Assembly: GCF_000521215.1 (NCBI RefSeq)
Contig: NZ_KI928925.1
Location: 164,035 to 228,034 of the forward strand
DNA length: 64,000 bases
DNA from: Labrenzia sp. DG1229
Lineage (GTDB): Bacteria > Pseudomonadota > Alphaproteobacteria > Rhizobiales > Stappiaceae
Direction of reading: 5' to 3'
Below are positions 26,738-35,983 of this stretch, one piece after another. Within the stretch, counting starts at the first letter, position 1, and each line of letters opens with the position of its first letter. A program made the translations under genes and the position numbers. The notes under the pieces were generated by a model. That model had not been told where the DNA came from. It saw only the letters and a program-made list of their open reading frames with translations, and searched no databases.

Positions 26738-26922
26738 GGCAGGCCGTTGACGCCTTTCTCCATCCAGAAAGTCGCCTGGTGCCAGGCGATATTGACGTAT
26801 GGCAGACACCGGCTTGCACCAGGCCTCGCGACTGGGGCTGTGAAATGGCTTTCGTGTTGATCGGCAATCGGCCTGATGACCGCATGCTCCGCCCTGCCAG
26901 CCCCGGGTCCGACCCTGCGTTG

Positions 26923-28101
26923 TTAAATGGCTTCCGACAGGTAGCCAATGGCTGCCTGGACGCCCCCCTTTCCATACGGGATTTTCAGGGTTTCAAGTCC
27001 AAGCTCGATTGCGGAAAGGGTTCCGAGCAACATGACCGCGTTGACATGTCCCATATGCGCGATGCGGATGCCTTCACCGGAGATCTCACCGATCGTTCCG
27101 CCAATTGTCACGCCGCATATTTCCTTGGTGAAGGTTCGCAGAGCGGAGGCATGAGCGCTGTCGAGACGGACCACCGTGACACTGTTGGATCGGGCATGCG
27201 GTTCACTGATATTGAAGTCCAGCGCGCCTTCCCTTGACCATTCGGCAACGGCGCGCCGGGTCGCCTCGCCCAACAGGGCGTGACGGTTCCAGGCGTTCTC
27301 TACCCCTTCGCCAAACAGAAGCTCAAGTGCCTTTTGAAACGCATAAAGGAGATGTTCGGGCGGCGTGCCGCAATACTTCTGGTAGTGCTCCGGACCTTGG
27401 CGAAACGTCCAGTCCGTGTAGTTGGTTCGAAGGTTTGCGTTTTCGTGCGCCTTGTCAGCCTTTGGGCTTGCGGCGACAAAGGACAGGCCGGGCGGGCACA
27501 TGAGGCCTTTCTGTGATCCGGTCAGCGCGACATCTACTCCCCAGGCGTCCATTTCAAAGGGCATGCATCCGAGCGAGGCGATGGTGTCGACCATGAAGAG
27601 TGCCGGATGTCCGGCAGCGTCGATTGCTTTCCGCAACGCCTCGATGTCGTTCCAGACACCGGACGCGGTATCAACCTGAACGACCAGGATAGCGGCAATC
27701 TCGTGTGCGGTGTCCTGTTTCAGCCGATCTTCCAGCCGGGCGGGGTCGACGCCTCCTTTCCATGAGCCCGGCAGAATCTCGACCGTCAGGCCTGTAATTT
27801 CTGCCGCTTCGCCCCAGCCGAGTGCAAAGCGGCCGGATTCCAGAACGAGGATTTTGTCGCCCCGGTTCAACGTGTTGCACAATGCGGCGTCCCAGGCACC
27901 GTGCCCGTTTGCGGCGTAGATGTAGGTTCTGCCTTGGGTGCGGAAAAGCTGCTTGAGGCTCGAAAGGCAATAGTCTGTCGTTTCCAGCAACGGGCCCTCG
28001 TAGATGTCGACCGCAGGGCGGTGCATGGCCCTCAGAACCTCCTCCGGGACGTTGGTCGGTCCTGGAATCATCAGGAATTCTTTGCCATGGCGGAGAGACA
28101 T
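26923..28101 (-). CDS. Serine/alanine/aspartate-glyoxylate aminotransferase-type PLP enzyme
   Basis: A 392-residue class V aminotransferase. It starts at MSLRHGKEFLMIPGPTNVP, the canonical N-terminus of the family; an upstream in-frame ATG at 28194 would add unrelated residues. PLP binding is shown by Asp172 in MVDTIASLG and Lys198 in TGSQKGLMCPPG. Relatives transaminate glyoxylate to glycine using serine, alanine or aspartate (SgaA, AGXT, BhcA), and the donor cannot be settled from sequence. No beta-hydroxyaspartate-cycle genes adjoin it. Confidence 0.85.
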   Translation of the reverse strand: MSLRHGKEFLMIPGPTNVPEEVLRAMHRPAVDIYEGPLLETTDYCLSSLKQLFRTQGRTYIYAANGHGAWDAALCNTLNRGDKILVLESGRFALGWGEAAEITGLTVEILPGSWKGGVDPARLEDRLKQDTAHEIAAILVVQVDTASGVWNDIEALRKAIDAAGHPALFMVDTIASLGCMPFEMDAWGVDVALTGSQKGLMCPPGLSFVAASPKADKAHENANLRTNYTDWTFRQGPEHYQKYCGTPPEHLLYAFQKALELLFGEGVENAWNRHALLGEATRRAVAEWSREGALDFNISEPHARSNSVTVVRLDSAHASALRTFTKEICGVTIGGTIGEISGEGIRIAHMGHVNAVMLLGTLSAIELGLETLKIPYGKGGVQAAIGYLSEAI

Positions 28102-28479
28102 CCGGTTTCCTCTGTCGAAATGCGGGTCACGATGGAATGGTTGGTTTACCGGAACCCGGCGGGCTGGAAGGAATGAAATGAAAATTGCCCGCAATCATCG
28201 CCACGTCAAGGGAGCTCGAGCGCATCAGGTCGTTTGCCATTCTGGTTGTGCAGGTGCGAACTACCAAACCTGGCGTGTTCAGACGGGTCGGCGGATTCTG
28301 ATAATATCTTGGAAAGAAGGGCAGACTACTATAAGTCTATGATTCACAAGCAATTGCTGGAGCTGCCGACATTCACCTTGTTGGCAGTTGTATCAGAGCC
28401 GCAAAGAAAATGTCTTGTTTCCGTTAAGTAAATTCTTCAATCTAGCGGCGGCCCGGTGTCGTCAGTTAGGCGTTGCAAC
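28102..28479. promoter_or_regulatory. Divergent intergenic region with two dyads
   Basis: This gap separates the aminotransferase from the divergent FGase-like gene. It contains AGACT (28323-28327)/AGTCT (28334-28338) and CTGCCGAC (28363-28370)/GTTGGCAG (28380-28387), the latter able to form an 8-bp hairpin with one wobble. The A+T-rich stretch around 28300-28345 is a possible promoter zone. No gene is seen. Confidence 0.3.
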
Positions 28480-29538
28480 ATGATATTGGTCGAAGAAGGA
28501 CAGAGCCCACTCATCCTGTGCCTGCCGCATAGCGGCACGGAAGTGCCGAAAGCCGTGGGCAATCGTTTCAACGCGACCGGCCGTCTGCAGGCGGATCTCG
28601 CATGGAGACTGGAACGGGTCTTTGGCCTCCGCTCTGACCTCGATTTGACCGTCGTCCGGTCTTCAATTTCGCGTTACGTCATTGATCTGGACAAGGATCC
28701 GGGCACGCAACTCAACGCCGCTGCCGATCCCGCGGTCGCGCTTTGTCCTGCGACCACACTTGACGGCAAACGGATTTATCAGGACGGGGAAGAGCCGGGG
28801 CCTACAGAGATTGAACAGCGGGTCCTTCTGTTTCACGCGCCGTTCCACAAGGCGTTGCGCCGCCAGATTGACAGGCTGATGCGCATCCACCGCAATGTCA
28901 TAGTTCTCGACTGTCAGTCCATGCGTTCGCAGATCAAGGGCTTCGCGGACAAGGAACTTCCGATCGCGAGCATCGGGAGTTCCGGGGGAACGTCCTGCGA
29001 TAACGATCTTCGCAATTTGCTCGTAGGCTCTTTCAGCGGAGTGAAAGGTTACACGGCTGCGGTGGATGAGCAGACGAGCGGTGGATTTATCGTGCAGTCC
29101 TATGGCAGGCCCGAGCGTGGTCTGCATTGTTTGACGCTTCTTCTGGCACAGCGTTCCTATCTACGCCACGAATCGCCGCCTTTCGAGCCGGACAAGGCCC
29201 GGGTCGCGCGCCTCCAGACCGTTCTTGCGGACGGGTTGTCCCGGATCCTGGATTGGGCCGGCATACAGGCACGCGCGCAGGCAGATGCCCCGGATCCAGA
29301 CCCGTTGACCGTATCCGCGGCCATGGAAAATGTGGCACAGGCTCAAGGCCCGGCGGCGGGTTTCGTTGATGAGGCTGATGATGAAGAGACCCGGCCAACA
29401 AGCCTCAATTCTCCTCAACCTGAAAATGAAGCGCAGGAGAGTGATCTGGGGGAACCCTCGACATCACCTGAACTTTCTCTGGCTGACGAGAGCGCATCAG
29501 ACAGGAATGGACAGTTCCCGCTTCTCGTCGCTGAATGA
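28480..29538 (+). CDS. N-formylglutamate amidohydrolase-family protein with altered active site
   Basis: A 352-residue protein. Residues 10-250 follow the FGase (HutG) pattern: LILCLPHSGTEVP, SRYVIDLDKDP, CPATTLDGKRIYQDG, APFHKAL, and GTSCDNDL. HutG-type enzymes have DAHSIRS and an RHYG stretch. Here these read DCQSMRS (Gln146 for His) and VQSYG (Ser207 for His), so presumed metal or catalytic histidines are missing. Residues about 255-352 form an acidic, Ser/Pro-rich tail not found in HutG. The ATG at 28480 is preferred over a GTG eight codons earlier. It is probably not a standard deformylase. No hut genes are nearby. Confidence 0.75.
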   Translation: MILVEEGQSPLILCLPHSGTEVPKAVGNRFNATGRLQADLAWRLERVFGLRSDLDLTVVRSSISRYVIDLDKDPGTQLNAAADPAVALCPATTLDGKRIYQDGEEPGPTEIEQRVLLFHAPFHKALRRQIDRLMRIHRNVIVLDCQSMRSQIKGFADKELPIASIGSSGGTSCDNDLRNLLVGSFSGVKGYTAAVDEQTSGGFIVQSYGRPERGLHCLTLLLAQRSYLRHESPPFEPDKARVARLQTVLADGLSRILDWAGIQARAQADAPDPDPLTVSAAMENVAQAQGPAAGFVDEADDEETRPTSLNSPQPENEAQESDLGEPSTSPELSLADESASDRNGQFPLLVAE

Positions 29539-29557
29539 GGCGGTCATTCCAAACCGT

Positions 29558-30739
29558 CTAGACGACATTCTTCTCTGATATGGGTGCGTTTTCCGTCAGG
29601 CGCCGGATGGAGAGCGGTTCCAGGTCAAGCGTCTGGTATGCTCCGGTTGAAATCAGTTCGGCAAGGCCCCGCCCGACAGCAGGGGATTGCTGCAGGCCGT
29701 GGCCCGAAAATCCGAGCGCTACAAAGAAACCCTCCATTTCAGCAACACTGCCGACAAAGGCGTTGTGATCGAAGAGATTCATGTCGTAGGTTCCGGCCCA
29801 GGCGGCACCGGGCCTGATCGCCTCGAAGGCGGGAACACGGGCGGCAAGCGTTGGCCAGATATGGTCTTCGAAGAGAGTGTAGTCGACTTCCAGGTCCGTG
29901 CAGTCCGGGTCCCGGTCTGCCGGCGGAGCGGATCCGCAGATGTAGCCCGGACCTTCAGGGCGCACGTAGGTTCCGGCCGGATCGATCAACAAGGGGAAGT
30001 TCTCGAGCGGTTCCTTGCAGTCAAATGTAAAGACGCAGCGTTTGCGCGGAACAACCGGAACATCCAGGCCGGCCTGCGCGCAGATCTCCGTTCCACCTGA
30101 GGCTCCCGCGCAATTGACGAGCACTGGTGTTGAAATCCGCTCGCCCGTAGACAACAGCACGGACCAGCCGGGTTCCGGATTGTTTTCGACCTTTCCGCGA
30201 GCCGGCACATATTCCACCCCAAGGGATCGTGACTTTCTGCGAAATGCCTGCATCAGCCCGTAGCCGTCGAACCAGCCCTCACCCGTGAGACCATGGCAAC
30301 CGGCCTTTAGGTCCGAAACGGAAAGCCAGGAAAATTTCGACTTGAGCTCGTCGGTATCGAGCAGCGCAATATCGGCACCCAGCTCTTGTTGAAGTAAGTG
30401 ATTTTTTTCAAGGATTTCCGCCTTGTCGGGCGTTGCCAGGAACAGGTAGCCGCCTTCCTGCAGGCCGATGTCAGGTCTGTCGCCATCAACGGCCAAAGCT
30501 CCACCGATCTCTCGCAGGAACCGGATACCGTAAAGTGAAATCTCTATATTGACCGCAGTCGAAAACTGCTGGCGGATCGACGCGACTGATCTTGCGGAGG
30601 CGCAGATTTCGTAAACCGGGTCGGCTTCAACGACGATGATACGTCCGCGAAAGTCATCCCGCTGCGCGAGATGACAAGCCACGGAAGATCCCATGACGGC
30701 GCCACCGATGATGACCACGTCCGCAGTTCGTTGCGCCAT
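29558..30739 (-). CDS. FAD-dependent amino-acid oxidase/dehydrogenase (DadA/sarcosine oxidase type)
   Basis: A 393-residue flavoprotein with an N-terminal dinucleotide fold (DVVIIGGAVMGSSVACHLAQ) and a C-terminal FAD closure (GAWAGTYDMNLFDHNAFVG, ALGFSGHGLQQSPAVGRGLAELI) typical of the DAO superfamily. The start at 30739 follows GGAGGCGAC. Members oxidise D-amino acids, glycine, sarcosine, pipecolate or 2-hydroxyglutarate. It lies 68 bases downstream of gcdH on the same strand, so a step in lysine/glutarate breakdown is attractive but unproven. Confidence 0.82.
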   Translation of the reverse strand: MAQRTADVVIIGGAVMGSSVACHLAQRDDFRGRIIVVEADPVYEICASARSVASIRQQFSTAVNIEISLYGIRFLREIGGALAVDGDRPDIGLQEGGYLFLATPDKAEILEKNHLLQQELGADIALLDTDELKSKFSWLSVSDLKAGCHGLTGEGWFDGYGLMQAFRRKSRSLGVEYVPARGKVENNPEPGWSVLLSTGERISTPVLVNCAGASGGTEICAQAGLDVPVVPRKRCVFTFDCKEPLENFPLLIDPAGTYVRPEGPGYICGSAPPADRDPDCTDLEVDYTLFEDHIWPTLAARVPAFEAIRPGAAWAGTYDMNLFDHNAFVGSVAEMEGFFVALGFSGHGLQQSPAVGRGLAELISTGAYQTLDLEPLSIRRLTENAPISEKNVV

Positions 30740-30807
30740 GTCGCCTCCTGGAGATGGAGTGTGGCTGCTTGGCACGGGTTGACCGCGCAGCCTGGTGCCT
30801 GGTTGAC

Positions 30808-32025
30808 TTAGAAGAATGCCTGCAGGCCGGTTTGGGCACGGCCAAGGATCAGGGCGTGAATGTCGTGCGTGCCTTCATATGTGTTGACGGTTTCAAGGTT
30901 CTGGCTGTGCCGCATGACGTGATACTCTTCCTGGATACCGTTACCGCCATGCATGTCGCGCGCCTGACGGGCAATCTCGAGCGCCTTGCCGCAATTGTTA
31001 CGCTTGATGATCGAGATCATTTCCGGTGAGGCACGGCCCGCGTCGAAAAGCTGCCCGACCCGCAGCGCTGCCTGAAAACCCAGGGTGATTTCGGTCTGCA
31101 TGTCGGCAAGCTTCTTCTGGAACAGCTGTGTTTGCGCCAGCGGCCGGCCGAATTGCTCGCGATCGAGGCCGTATTGGCGCGCGCGCATCCAGCAGTCTTC
31201 TGCAGCTCCCATGGCTCCCCATGCAATGCCGTAGCGCGCCCTGTTCAGGCAACCGAACGGTCCTTTCAGTCCCGAGACATTGGGCAAAAGAGCATCTTCG
31301 CCGACTTCGACGCCATCCATGACGATTTCACCGGTGATGGAAGCGCGCAGCGAAAGTTTTCCGCCGACCTTTGGCGCCGAAAGGCCTTTCATGCCCTTGT
31401 CGAGCACGAAACCGCGGATGGCGCCGTCATGGGCCTCCGATTTCGCCCACACGACAAACACATCGGCAATGGGCGCATTTGAAATCCACATCTTCGTGCC
31501 GGTGAGCTTGTATCCGCCATCTGTTTTTTCCGCGCGGGTACGCATTCCGGCAGGATCAGACCCTGCATCCGGTTCGGTCAGGCCGAAACATCCGACAAAC
31601 TCGCCACTCGCCAGTTTTGGCAGGTATTTCTGTCGCTGGTCTTCGGAGCCATAGGCATGGATGGGATACATGACGAGCGAGGACTGCACGCTCATCATTG
31701 ACCGATATCCGGAATCGACGCGCTCAATCTCACGTGCGACAACCCCATAGGAAACATAGGAAGCCCCGGCGCAGCCGTATTCTTCCGGCAGCGTGACACC
31801 CAGCAGGCCAAGTTCACCCATTTCATTGAAGATGCCCCGGTCGGTCTTTTCTTCCCGATAGGCATCGATCACGCGCGGAAGAAGTTTTTCCTGCGCGAAG
31901 GCGCGGGCCGTGTCCTGGATGAGCTGCTCGTCTTCCTGAAGCTGTTCCCGAAGGTGAAACGGATCCTGCCAGTCGAACGTGCCGCCGCCGGAAGGAGAGG
32001 ACTTTATCTGTGCTGGGGCGTTCAT
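30808..32025 (-). CDS. gcdH: Glutaryl-CoA dehydrogenase
   Basis: A 405-residue acyl-CoA dehydrogenase that oxidatively decarboxylates glutaryl-CoA to crotonyl-CoA, in lysine, tryptophan and glutarate catabolism. Diagnostic features are the glutaryl-specific Arg in [49 protein letters not shown], and catalytic Glu in [17 protein letters not shown]. Length and N-terminal DWQDPF match GcdH. It is divergent from a LysR gene, the common gcdR-gcdH arrangement. Confidence 0.93.
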   Translation of the reverse strand: MNAPAQIKSSPSGGGTFDWQDPFHLREQLQEDEQLIQDTARAFAQEKLLPRVIDAYREEKTDRGIFNEMGELGLLGVTLPEEYGCAGASYVSYGVVAREIERVDSGYRSMMSVQSSLVMYPIHAYGSEDQRQKYLPKLASGEFVGCFGLTEPDAGSDPAGMRTRAEKTDGGYKLTGTKMWISNAPIADVFVVWAKSEAHDGAIRGFVLDKGMKGLSAPKVGGKLSLRASITGEIVMDGVEVGEDALLPNVSGLKGPFGCLNRARYGIAWGAMGAAEDCWMRARQYGLDREQFGRPLAQTQLFQKKLADMQTEITLGFQAALRVGQLFDAGRASPEMISIIKRNNCGKALEIARQARDMHGGNGIQEEYHVMRHSQNLETVNTYEGTHDIHALILGRAQTGLQAFF

Positions 32026-32194
32026 GGGTGTCTCCTGTGACGTGTCCCGGCAAAAGTTTGAGCCTGGGGCAAATTGAAGATGTGCTGATGCTCGAGGTCA
32101 TTCTGTTTGAGCAAGTGTGGACGGATTTTCATTTGCGGAAAAGCGAAAGCTGGTTCATCATTCATGACGAAATGGAATGAACTGGGGCATTTGT

Positions 32195-33118
32195 ATGAAG
32201 CGCGCCTTTATCCCGTCGGCAGACACTCTGATCGCATTTGAATGCGCGGCCCGGCATCTGAGTTTTACCCGCGCGGCAGAGGAACTGCACCTCACGCAGG
32301 GCGCAATCTCGAAACAGGTTCGCCATCTAGAAGACCGCCTCGGCGTCGAGCTCTTTCGCAGGGTGCGCCAGCGGATCGTGCTCACCGATGCGGGCAGGCT
32401 CTACCTGCATGACATTCGCGGCGCCCTGGAACAGATGACAGCAGCCACGCGTCAGGTCATGTCCTATGCCGGCAGTGCAGATGTATTGAATCTCGCGGTC
32501 CTGCCGACGTTCGGAACCCGTTGGCTGGCTCCCAGACTGGCCGAATTCGGCCGTCGGTATCCGGATGCCGGATTGAACCTGAGTGTTCGTTTGCAGCCGT
32601 TTGATTTCGACGAGGAGCCGTTTGACGGGGCAATTCACCATGGAGACCCGGTCTGGGCGGGTGCGATCACTGAAAGACTGTTCGCAGAAGAAGTTGTCCC
32701 GGTTGCTTCGAGGGCGTTCAGAGACAGGTTCGGGATCAGGACTCCACAGGATCTGGCGCGTGTGCCGCGACTGCAATTGGCGACGCGGCCGCTGGCCTGG
32801 CGGCAATGGTTCGATCTCGCCGGCGTGGAAACGGATGCCGCCTTTCAGGGAGCACGTTTCGAACAATTTGTCATGATATCGGAAGCGGCGATCCATCATG
32901 CGGGCGCTGCCCTGATCCCGCGTTTCTTTGTTGAAGCCGAGCTTGCGTCAGGGCGCTTGGTGCGTTTGTTTGATCTGTCTCTGGACCAGCAGACAGCCTA
33001 TTATTTCGTCTATCCGGAAGGCAGGACCATGCGGCCCGTTGTGGCGGCATTCCGCAACTGGCTGATGGAAGAGGCAAGAACCGCCCGGATCAAACGAGAA
33101 ATGATGTTGCCTGAATGA
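32195..33118 (+). CDS. LysR-family regulator (GcvA-like), probable gcdH regulator
   Basis: A 307-residue LysR regulator. Its N-terminal winged helix (residues 7-66) carries AFECAARHLSFTRAAEELHL and QGAISKQVRHLEDRLGVELF. The substrate-binding domain of the GcvA subgroup follows (GTRWLAPRLAEFGRRYPDA). ATG at 32195 is favoured by GGGG seven bases upstream; an in-frame ATG at 32177 is possible. It is divergent from gcdH with about 170 bp between, so it likely controls gcdH in response to glutarate or a CoA thioester. TTTGCGGAAAAGCGAAA at 32132-32148 is a rough LysR-box candidate. Confidence 0.85.
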   Translation: MKRAFIPSADTLIAFECAARHLSFTRAAEELHLTQGAISKQVRHLEDRLGVELFRRVRQRIVLTDAGRLYLHDIRGALEQMTAATRQVMSYAGSADVLNLAVLPTFGTRWLAPRLAEFGRRYPDAGLNLSVRLQPFDFDEEPFDGAIHHGDPVWAGAITERLFAEEVVPVASRAFRDRFGIRTPQDLARVPRLQLATRPLAWRQWFDLAGVETDAAFQGARFEQFVMISEAAIHHAGAALIPRFFVEAELASGRLVRLFDLSLDQQTAYYFVYPEGRTMRPVVAAFRNWLMEEARTARIKREMMLPE

Positions 33119-33140
33119 GGCAAAGTGAGACTGGGAAAGT

Positions 33141-34058
33141 ATGAGGACAAACGAAAATCAGCATTTGCGTCTGATCCTGAACGGAAAATCGGCGTCTCGC
33201 AATGATGTGCGCACTGCCGTCAGCGCGGTTCGGTCCATGGGACATGAAGTGTCCGTCAGGGTGACTTATGAAGCCGGTGATACCGTGCGTCTCGCAAAGG
33301 AGGCACTCAGGGATCACGAGGCCGACGCGATAGACACATTGGTGAGCGGTGGTGGAGACGGAACGATCCACGAGGTTGTTGATGCCGTGCTGCACGAGCT
33401 TGAAGACGGCGCAAAACCACCCTTTGCCTTTGCCGTATTACCGCTTGGAACGGCGAACGATTTCGCCCGCCATATCCGCCTGGACCCTGCCGATGTTCCC
33501 GGCTGCCTGCGATTTGCGGCACGTGCAAGCGCAAAGCCGATGGATGTTGGCGAAGTCAATGGTTGCTGTTTCGTCAACATGGCAACCGGGGGGTTCGGGA
33601 CGCAAGTGACGTCACAGACAGACCCCAAGCTGAAGCGTGTGCTCGGCGGCGCAGCGTATCTGTTCACAGGCTTGAACCGGTTTTCTGAACTTGCGGCCTG
33701 CGAAGGACGGATCGAAGCGGAAGGGTTCTCCTGGGAAGGAGCGTTCCTTGCTCTGGCAATCGGCAATGGCCGGCGCGCCGGCGGCGGTATCCGCCTGTGT
33801 CCTCGGGCAAAACTGGACGACGGATTTCTCGACTTGACGATCCTGCCATTTCCCAGGTCCGGGAAGGTTACCGATCTGCTTTCGACCCTTTTGGACAGCG
33901 GTGTGGATGGCATGAAAAACGGTCTAATTCAGCGAAAGGCGCGGGATATCAATATCCAGACAGCCAATCCGGTTCAGTTCAATCTGGATGGAGAGCCGAT
34001 GAATGGACAGGACTGGAAGATTGGGATAAGGCACCATCAGATTGATATGCGGCGGTAG
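33141..34058 (+). CDS. YegS/diacylglycerol kinase-family lipid kinase
   Basis: A 305-residue cytoplasmic or peripheral-membrane kinase. The nucleotide-binding GGGDGT (70-75) and LPLGTANDFA (100-109) are exactly those of DagK_cat proteins such as YegS. GNGRRAGGGIRLCP and DGFLDLTILP belong to the beta-sandwich C-terminal half. It likely phosphorylates a membrane lipid (phosphatidylglycerol or diacylglycerol). It begins 22 bases after the LysR stop with a GGGAAAG site, so the two may be co-transcribed. Function beyond lipid phosphorylation is not deducible. Confidence 0.88.
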   Translation: MRTNENQHLRLILNGKSASRNDVRTAVSAVRSMGHEVSVRVTYEAGDTVRLAKEALRDHEADAIDTLVSGGGDGTIHEVVDAVLHELEDGAKPPFAFAVLPLGTANDFARHIRLDPADVPGCLRFAARASAKPMDVGEVNGCCFVNMATGGFGTQVTSQTDPKLKRVLGGAAYLFTGLNRFSELAACEGRIEAEGFSWEGAFLALAIGNGRRAGGGIRLCPRAKLDDGFLDLTILPFPRSGKVTDLLSTLLDSGVDGMKNGLIQRKARDINIQTANPVQFNLDGEPMNGQDWKIGIRHHQIDMRR

Positions 34059-34103
34059 CCGTTTCCCCCTGCATCCGGCCGCCAAGAAGATCCAGAAGAC
34101 ATT

Positions 34104-34847
34104 ATGGACGAGTATCAACTCAAGAACTTCCTGAAATTCGCTCCCTCGCGTCTCGGCATCGCCCCCAGGAAACACCTGTTGGTCCATGTTCCGAAAAATG
34201 GCGGCATGGCAATCCGCGAAGCGTCTTCATTGTACGGCAAGATCATCATCGCACATCGCAGGCGCCTGAGGAGCAAGGCTTATGCCGACGGCCTTCTCGA
34301 CTTCATGAAGTCCATTCACCTGCACCCGGGTTACGAACATGCACGGCTGAGAGATATCGACTTTTCGGTGCGTGCGGGAACCATACCCTTTGCCGTCATC
34401 AGAAATCCTTGGGCCCGCACCTTTTCGCGCTACAAGTTCTATCTTCAGACAGGCGGCGGAGATCTGCCGCAATCGGAACTGTCGATCGAAGGCTTCGATG
34501 AATTTCTCGAAACACGTCATGAATTCGGCAGCAAGGATTACTTCTGGCACAGGGCGTCGCTTGGATGGTATCCGCAGACCGACTATGTCATCGACGAAGC
34601 TGGCAGCATTGCGGTCGACATACTCCGCCAGGAATTCCTGAGCGAAGAGGTGTCGCGTTATTTCAAGGTCGATGACGGACTTGAAAACAGGAACGTCTCC
34701 CGCAATGCCGGCGCATCCTACAAGGATTTCTATACGGAAAGATCGATCCAGACCGTCGCGGACTGGTATGCGTCTGACCTCGACGTGTTCGGCTTTGACT
34801 TTGATACTGCGGCACAAAAGGGCACTTTGTTTGCGACCGGCGGTTGA
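34104..34847 (+). CDS. Sulfotransferase family 2 protein
   Basis: A 247-residue PAPS-dependent sulfotransferase. The 5'-phosphosulfate loop region is HVPKNGGMAIRE (28-39) and the 3'-phosphate motif is VIRNPWARTFSRYKFY (98-113), both characteristic of carbohydrate sulfotransferases (Sulfotransfer_2). A distal YKDFYTERSIQTVADWY is typical of bacterial members and packs near the substrate. It opens the polysaccharide island, so a surface-glycan hydroxyl is the likely acceptor. It is convergent with the GT-A-like gene at 34869. Confidence 0.8.
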   Translation: MDEYQLKNFLKFAPSRLGIAPRKHLLVHVPKNGGMAIREASSLYGKIIIAHRRRLRSKAYADGLLDFMKSIHLHPGYEHARLRDIDFSVRAGTIPFAVIRNPWARTFSRYKFYLQTGGGDLPQSELSIEGFDEFLETRHEFGSKDYFWHRASLGWYPQTDYVIDEAGSIAVDILRQEFLSEEVSRYFKVDDGLENRNVSRNAGASYKDFYTERSIQTVADWYASDLDVFGFDFDTAAQKGTLFATGG

Positions 34848-34868
34848 GGGCACTTAAGCTTCAGGCAA

Positions 34869-35612
34869 TCAGTCGTCTTCTGTCCAGACACTGTTCCCCT
34901 CGATCACCGTCTTTGTAAGGCCTATTTCGTCGCGGTGCCGTCTGCCGATATCCACGGCCACAAACTCGCGACGTTTGCCGATAAAGCGATTTCGGTACTT
35001 CGCGGTATATTGATTTAGTTGCGGGTTTAGCGCGTTCAACTGCTTTTCCGGATCAAGGGTGTCGCTCATCAATTCAGAACATTGATGGGCGAATTCCCGT
35101 TTCACGAAGCTTGGACTTGTGGTGAAAACCGGCCGCTTTTTGTTGAGGCCCTTGCCGAAATCCTTGCCGAAGATCGTGAACCGGTCGGGTTCGAAGTGAT
35201 AGGGTGAGCGGTACCCCCAGTTTTTCTCCTTCGTCATGAGTGTAATCTGCGCAACACGCCACTTCATCGAACCGGAGAATTCCGTATAGGTGACATCCCT
35301 GTTCAGGATCCAGTCGTCCTCCAGATGAAAGCACCATGCTGAGCGCGGCTGTTGCCATAGCCATTTTACCGCGCGCGTGAAGTGGGGTGTGTCCGGTTTC
35401 CTGGAAACGACAGTGGGAAAAAACTCCCGGCATATCCGTTCACAGTCTTCAACCTCTTGCTGTCCGCCTTCGAAAGGGTCGATGTTGACGTAAAGCGTCG
35501 CGATCGGGAAGTGTTTGAAGAGTTTTTCGGAAAAACTTCTGAGCGTTTCCTGCAGCAGGCCGGGGCGCGCTCCTGACACGAGTGTTACATCGATCGGATC
35601 TTTGTTCGTCAT
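34869..35612 (-). CDS. GT-A-type glycosyltransferase-like protein
   Basis: A 247-residue protein with the start of a GT-A fold (DVTLVSGARPGLLQETLRSF, then LYVNIDPF). Its metal-site motif FHLEDDWILN (EDD at 98-100) resembles the DXD motif of nucleotide-sugar transferases. Later residues (YRSPYHFEPDRFTIFGKDFG, FTTSPSFVKREF) are conserved-looking but not assignable. CAGGAC precedes ATG 35612; an in-frame ATG ten codons upstream lacks one. Donor and acceptor are unknown. It is the only minus-strand gene at this end of the glycan island. Confidence 0.65.
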   Translation of the reverse strand: MTNKDPIDVTLVSGARPGLLQETLRSFSEKLFKHFPIATLYVNIDPFEGGQQEVEDCERICREFFPTVVSRKPDTPHFTRAVKWLWQQPRSAWCFHLEDDWILNRDVTYTEFSGSMKWRVAQITLMTKEKNWGYRSPYHFEPDRFTIFGKDFGKGLNKKRPVFTTSPSFVKREFAHQCSELMSDTLDPEKQLNALNPQLNQYTAKYRNRFIGKRREFVAVDIGRRHRDEIGLTKTVIEGNSVWTEDD

Positions 35613-35983
35613 TGTCCTGCACGAATGGCGCTGAACCAGCACGCGCCTGTCCGCCGCTGGGCAATTGCAACAAGGTCCTTATGCCAAGGTGGATTTCATA
35701 AATCCAGCGTTTGTTTTTGGTCTGAAACAGGCTTTTGACTGCCCCGGCATGCAATGAAAACGCTTAAGTGCTTGCAGCTTCGGCATTATTGAAATTTGCA
35801 GATTTCAGCTTTTTTTTGATAAGCGGAACGACTATAACGCAGCGATCCGGAAAGCCAGCTACAGGCCCGGTTACCCGTTGAATTCAATGTGAGTTTCGGG
35901 GTCATTCGGAAAGCGCCGAACAGCGCTTGATGGGCTTTTCGTGCGGCGAGCAAGCAAGCGTGCTTTGAACAAATTCGAGACAG
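35613..35983. promoter_or_regulatory. Divergent promoter region ahead of gmd
   Basis: No gene is seen in these 371 bases between the minus-strand GT-like gene and gmd. TGAAAT (35790-35795)/ATTTCA (35802-35807) followed by GCTTTTTTTT is a weak A+T-rich terminator-like hairpin on the plus strand. The remainder presumably holds divergent promoters, but no -35/-10 pair stands out. Confidence 0.3.

Noticed and set aside
25244..26809. A 521-codon open frame on the minus strand
   Set aside because: It is antisense to the polyphosphate:AMP phosphotransferase, whose motifs are unmistakable. G+C-rich codon bias leaves opposite frames open.
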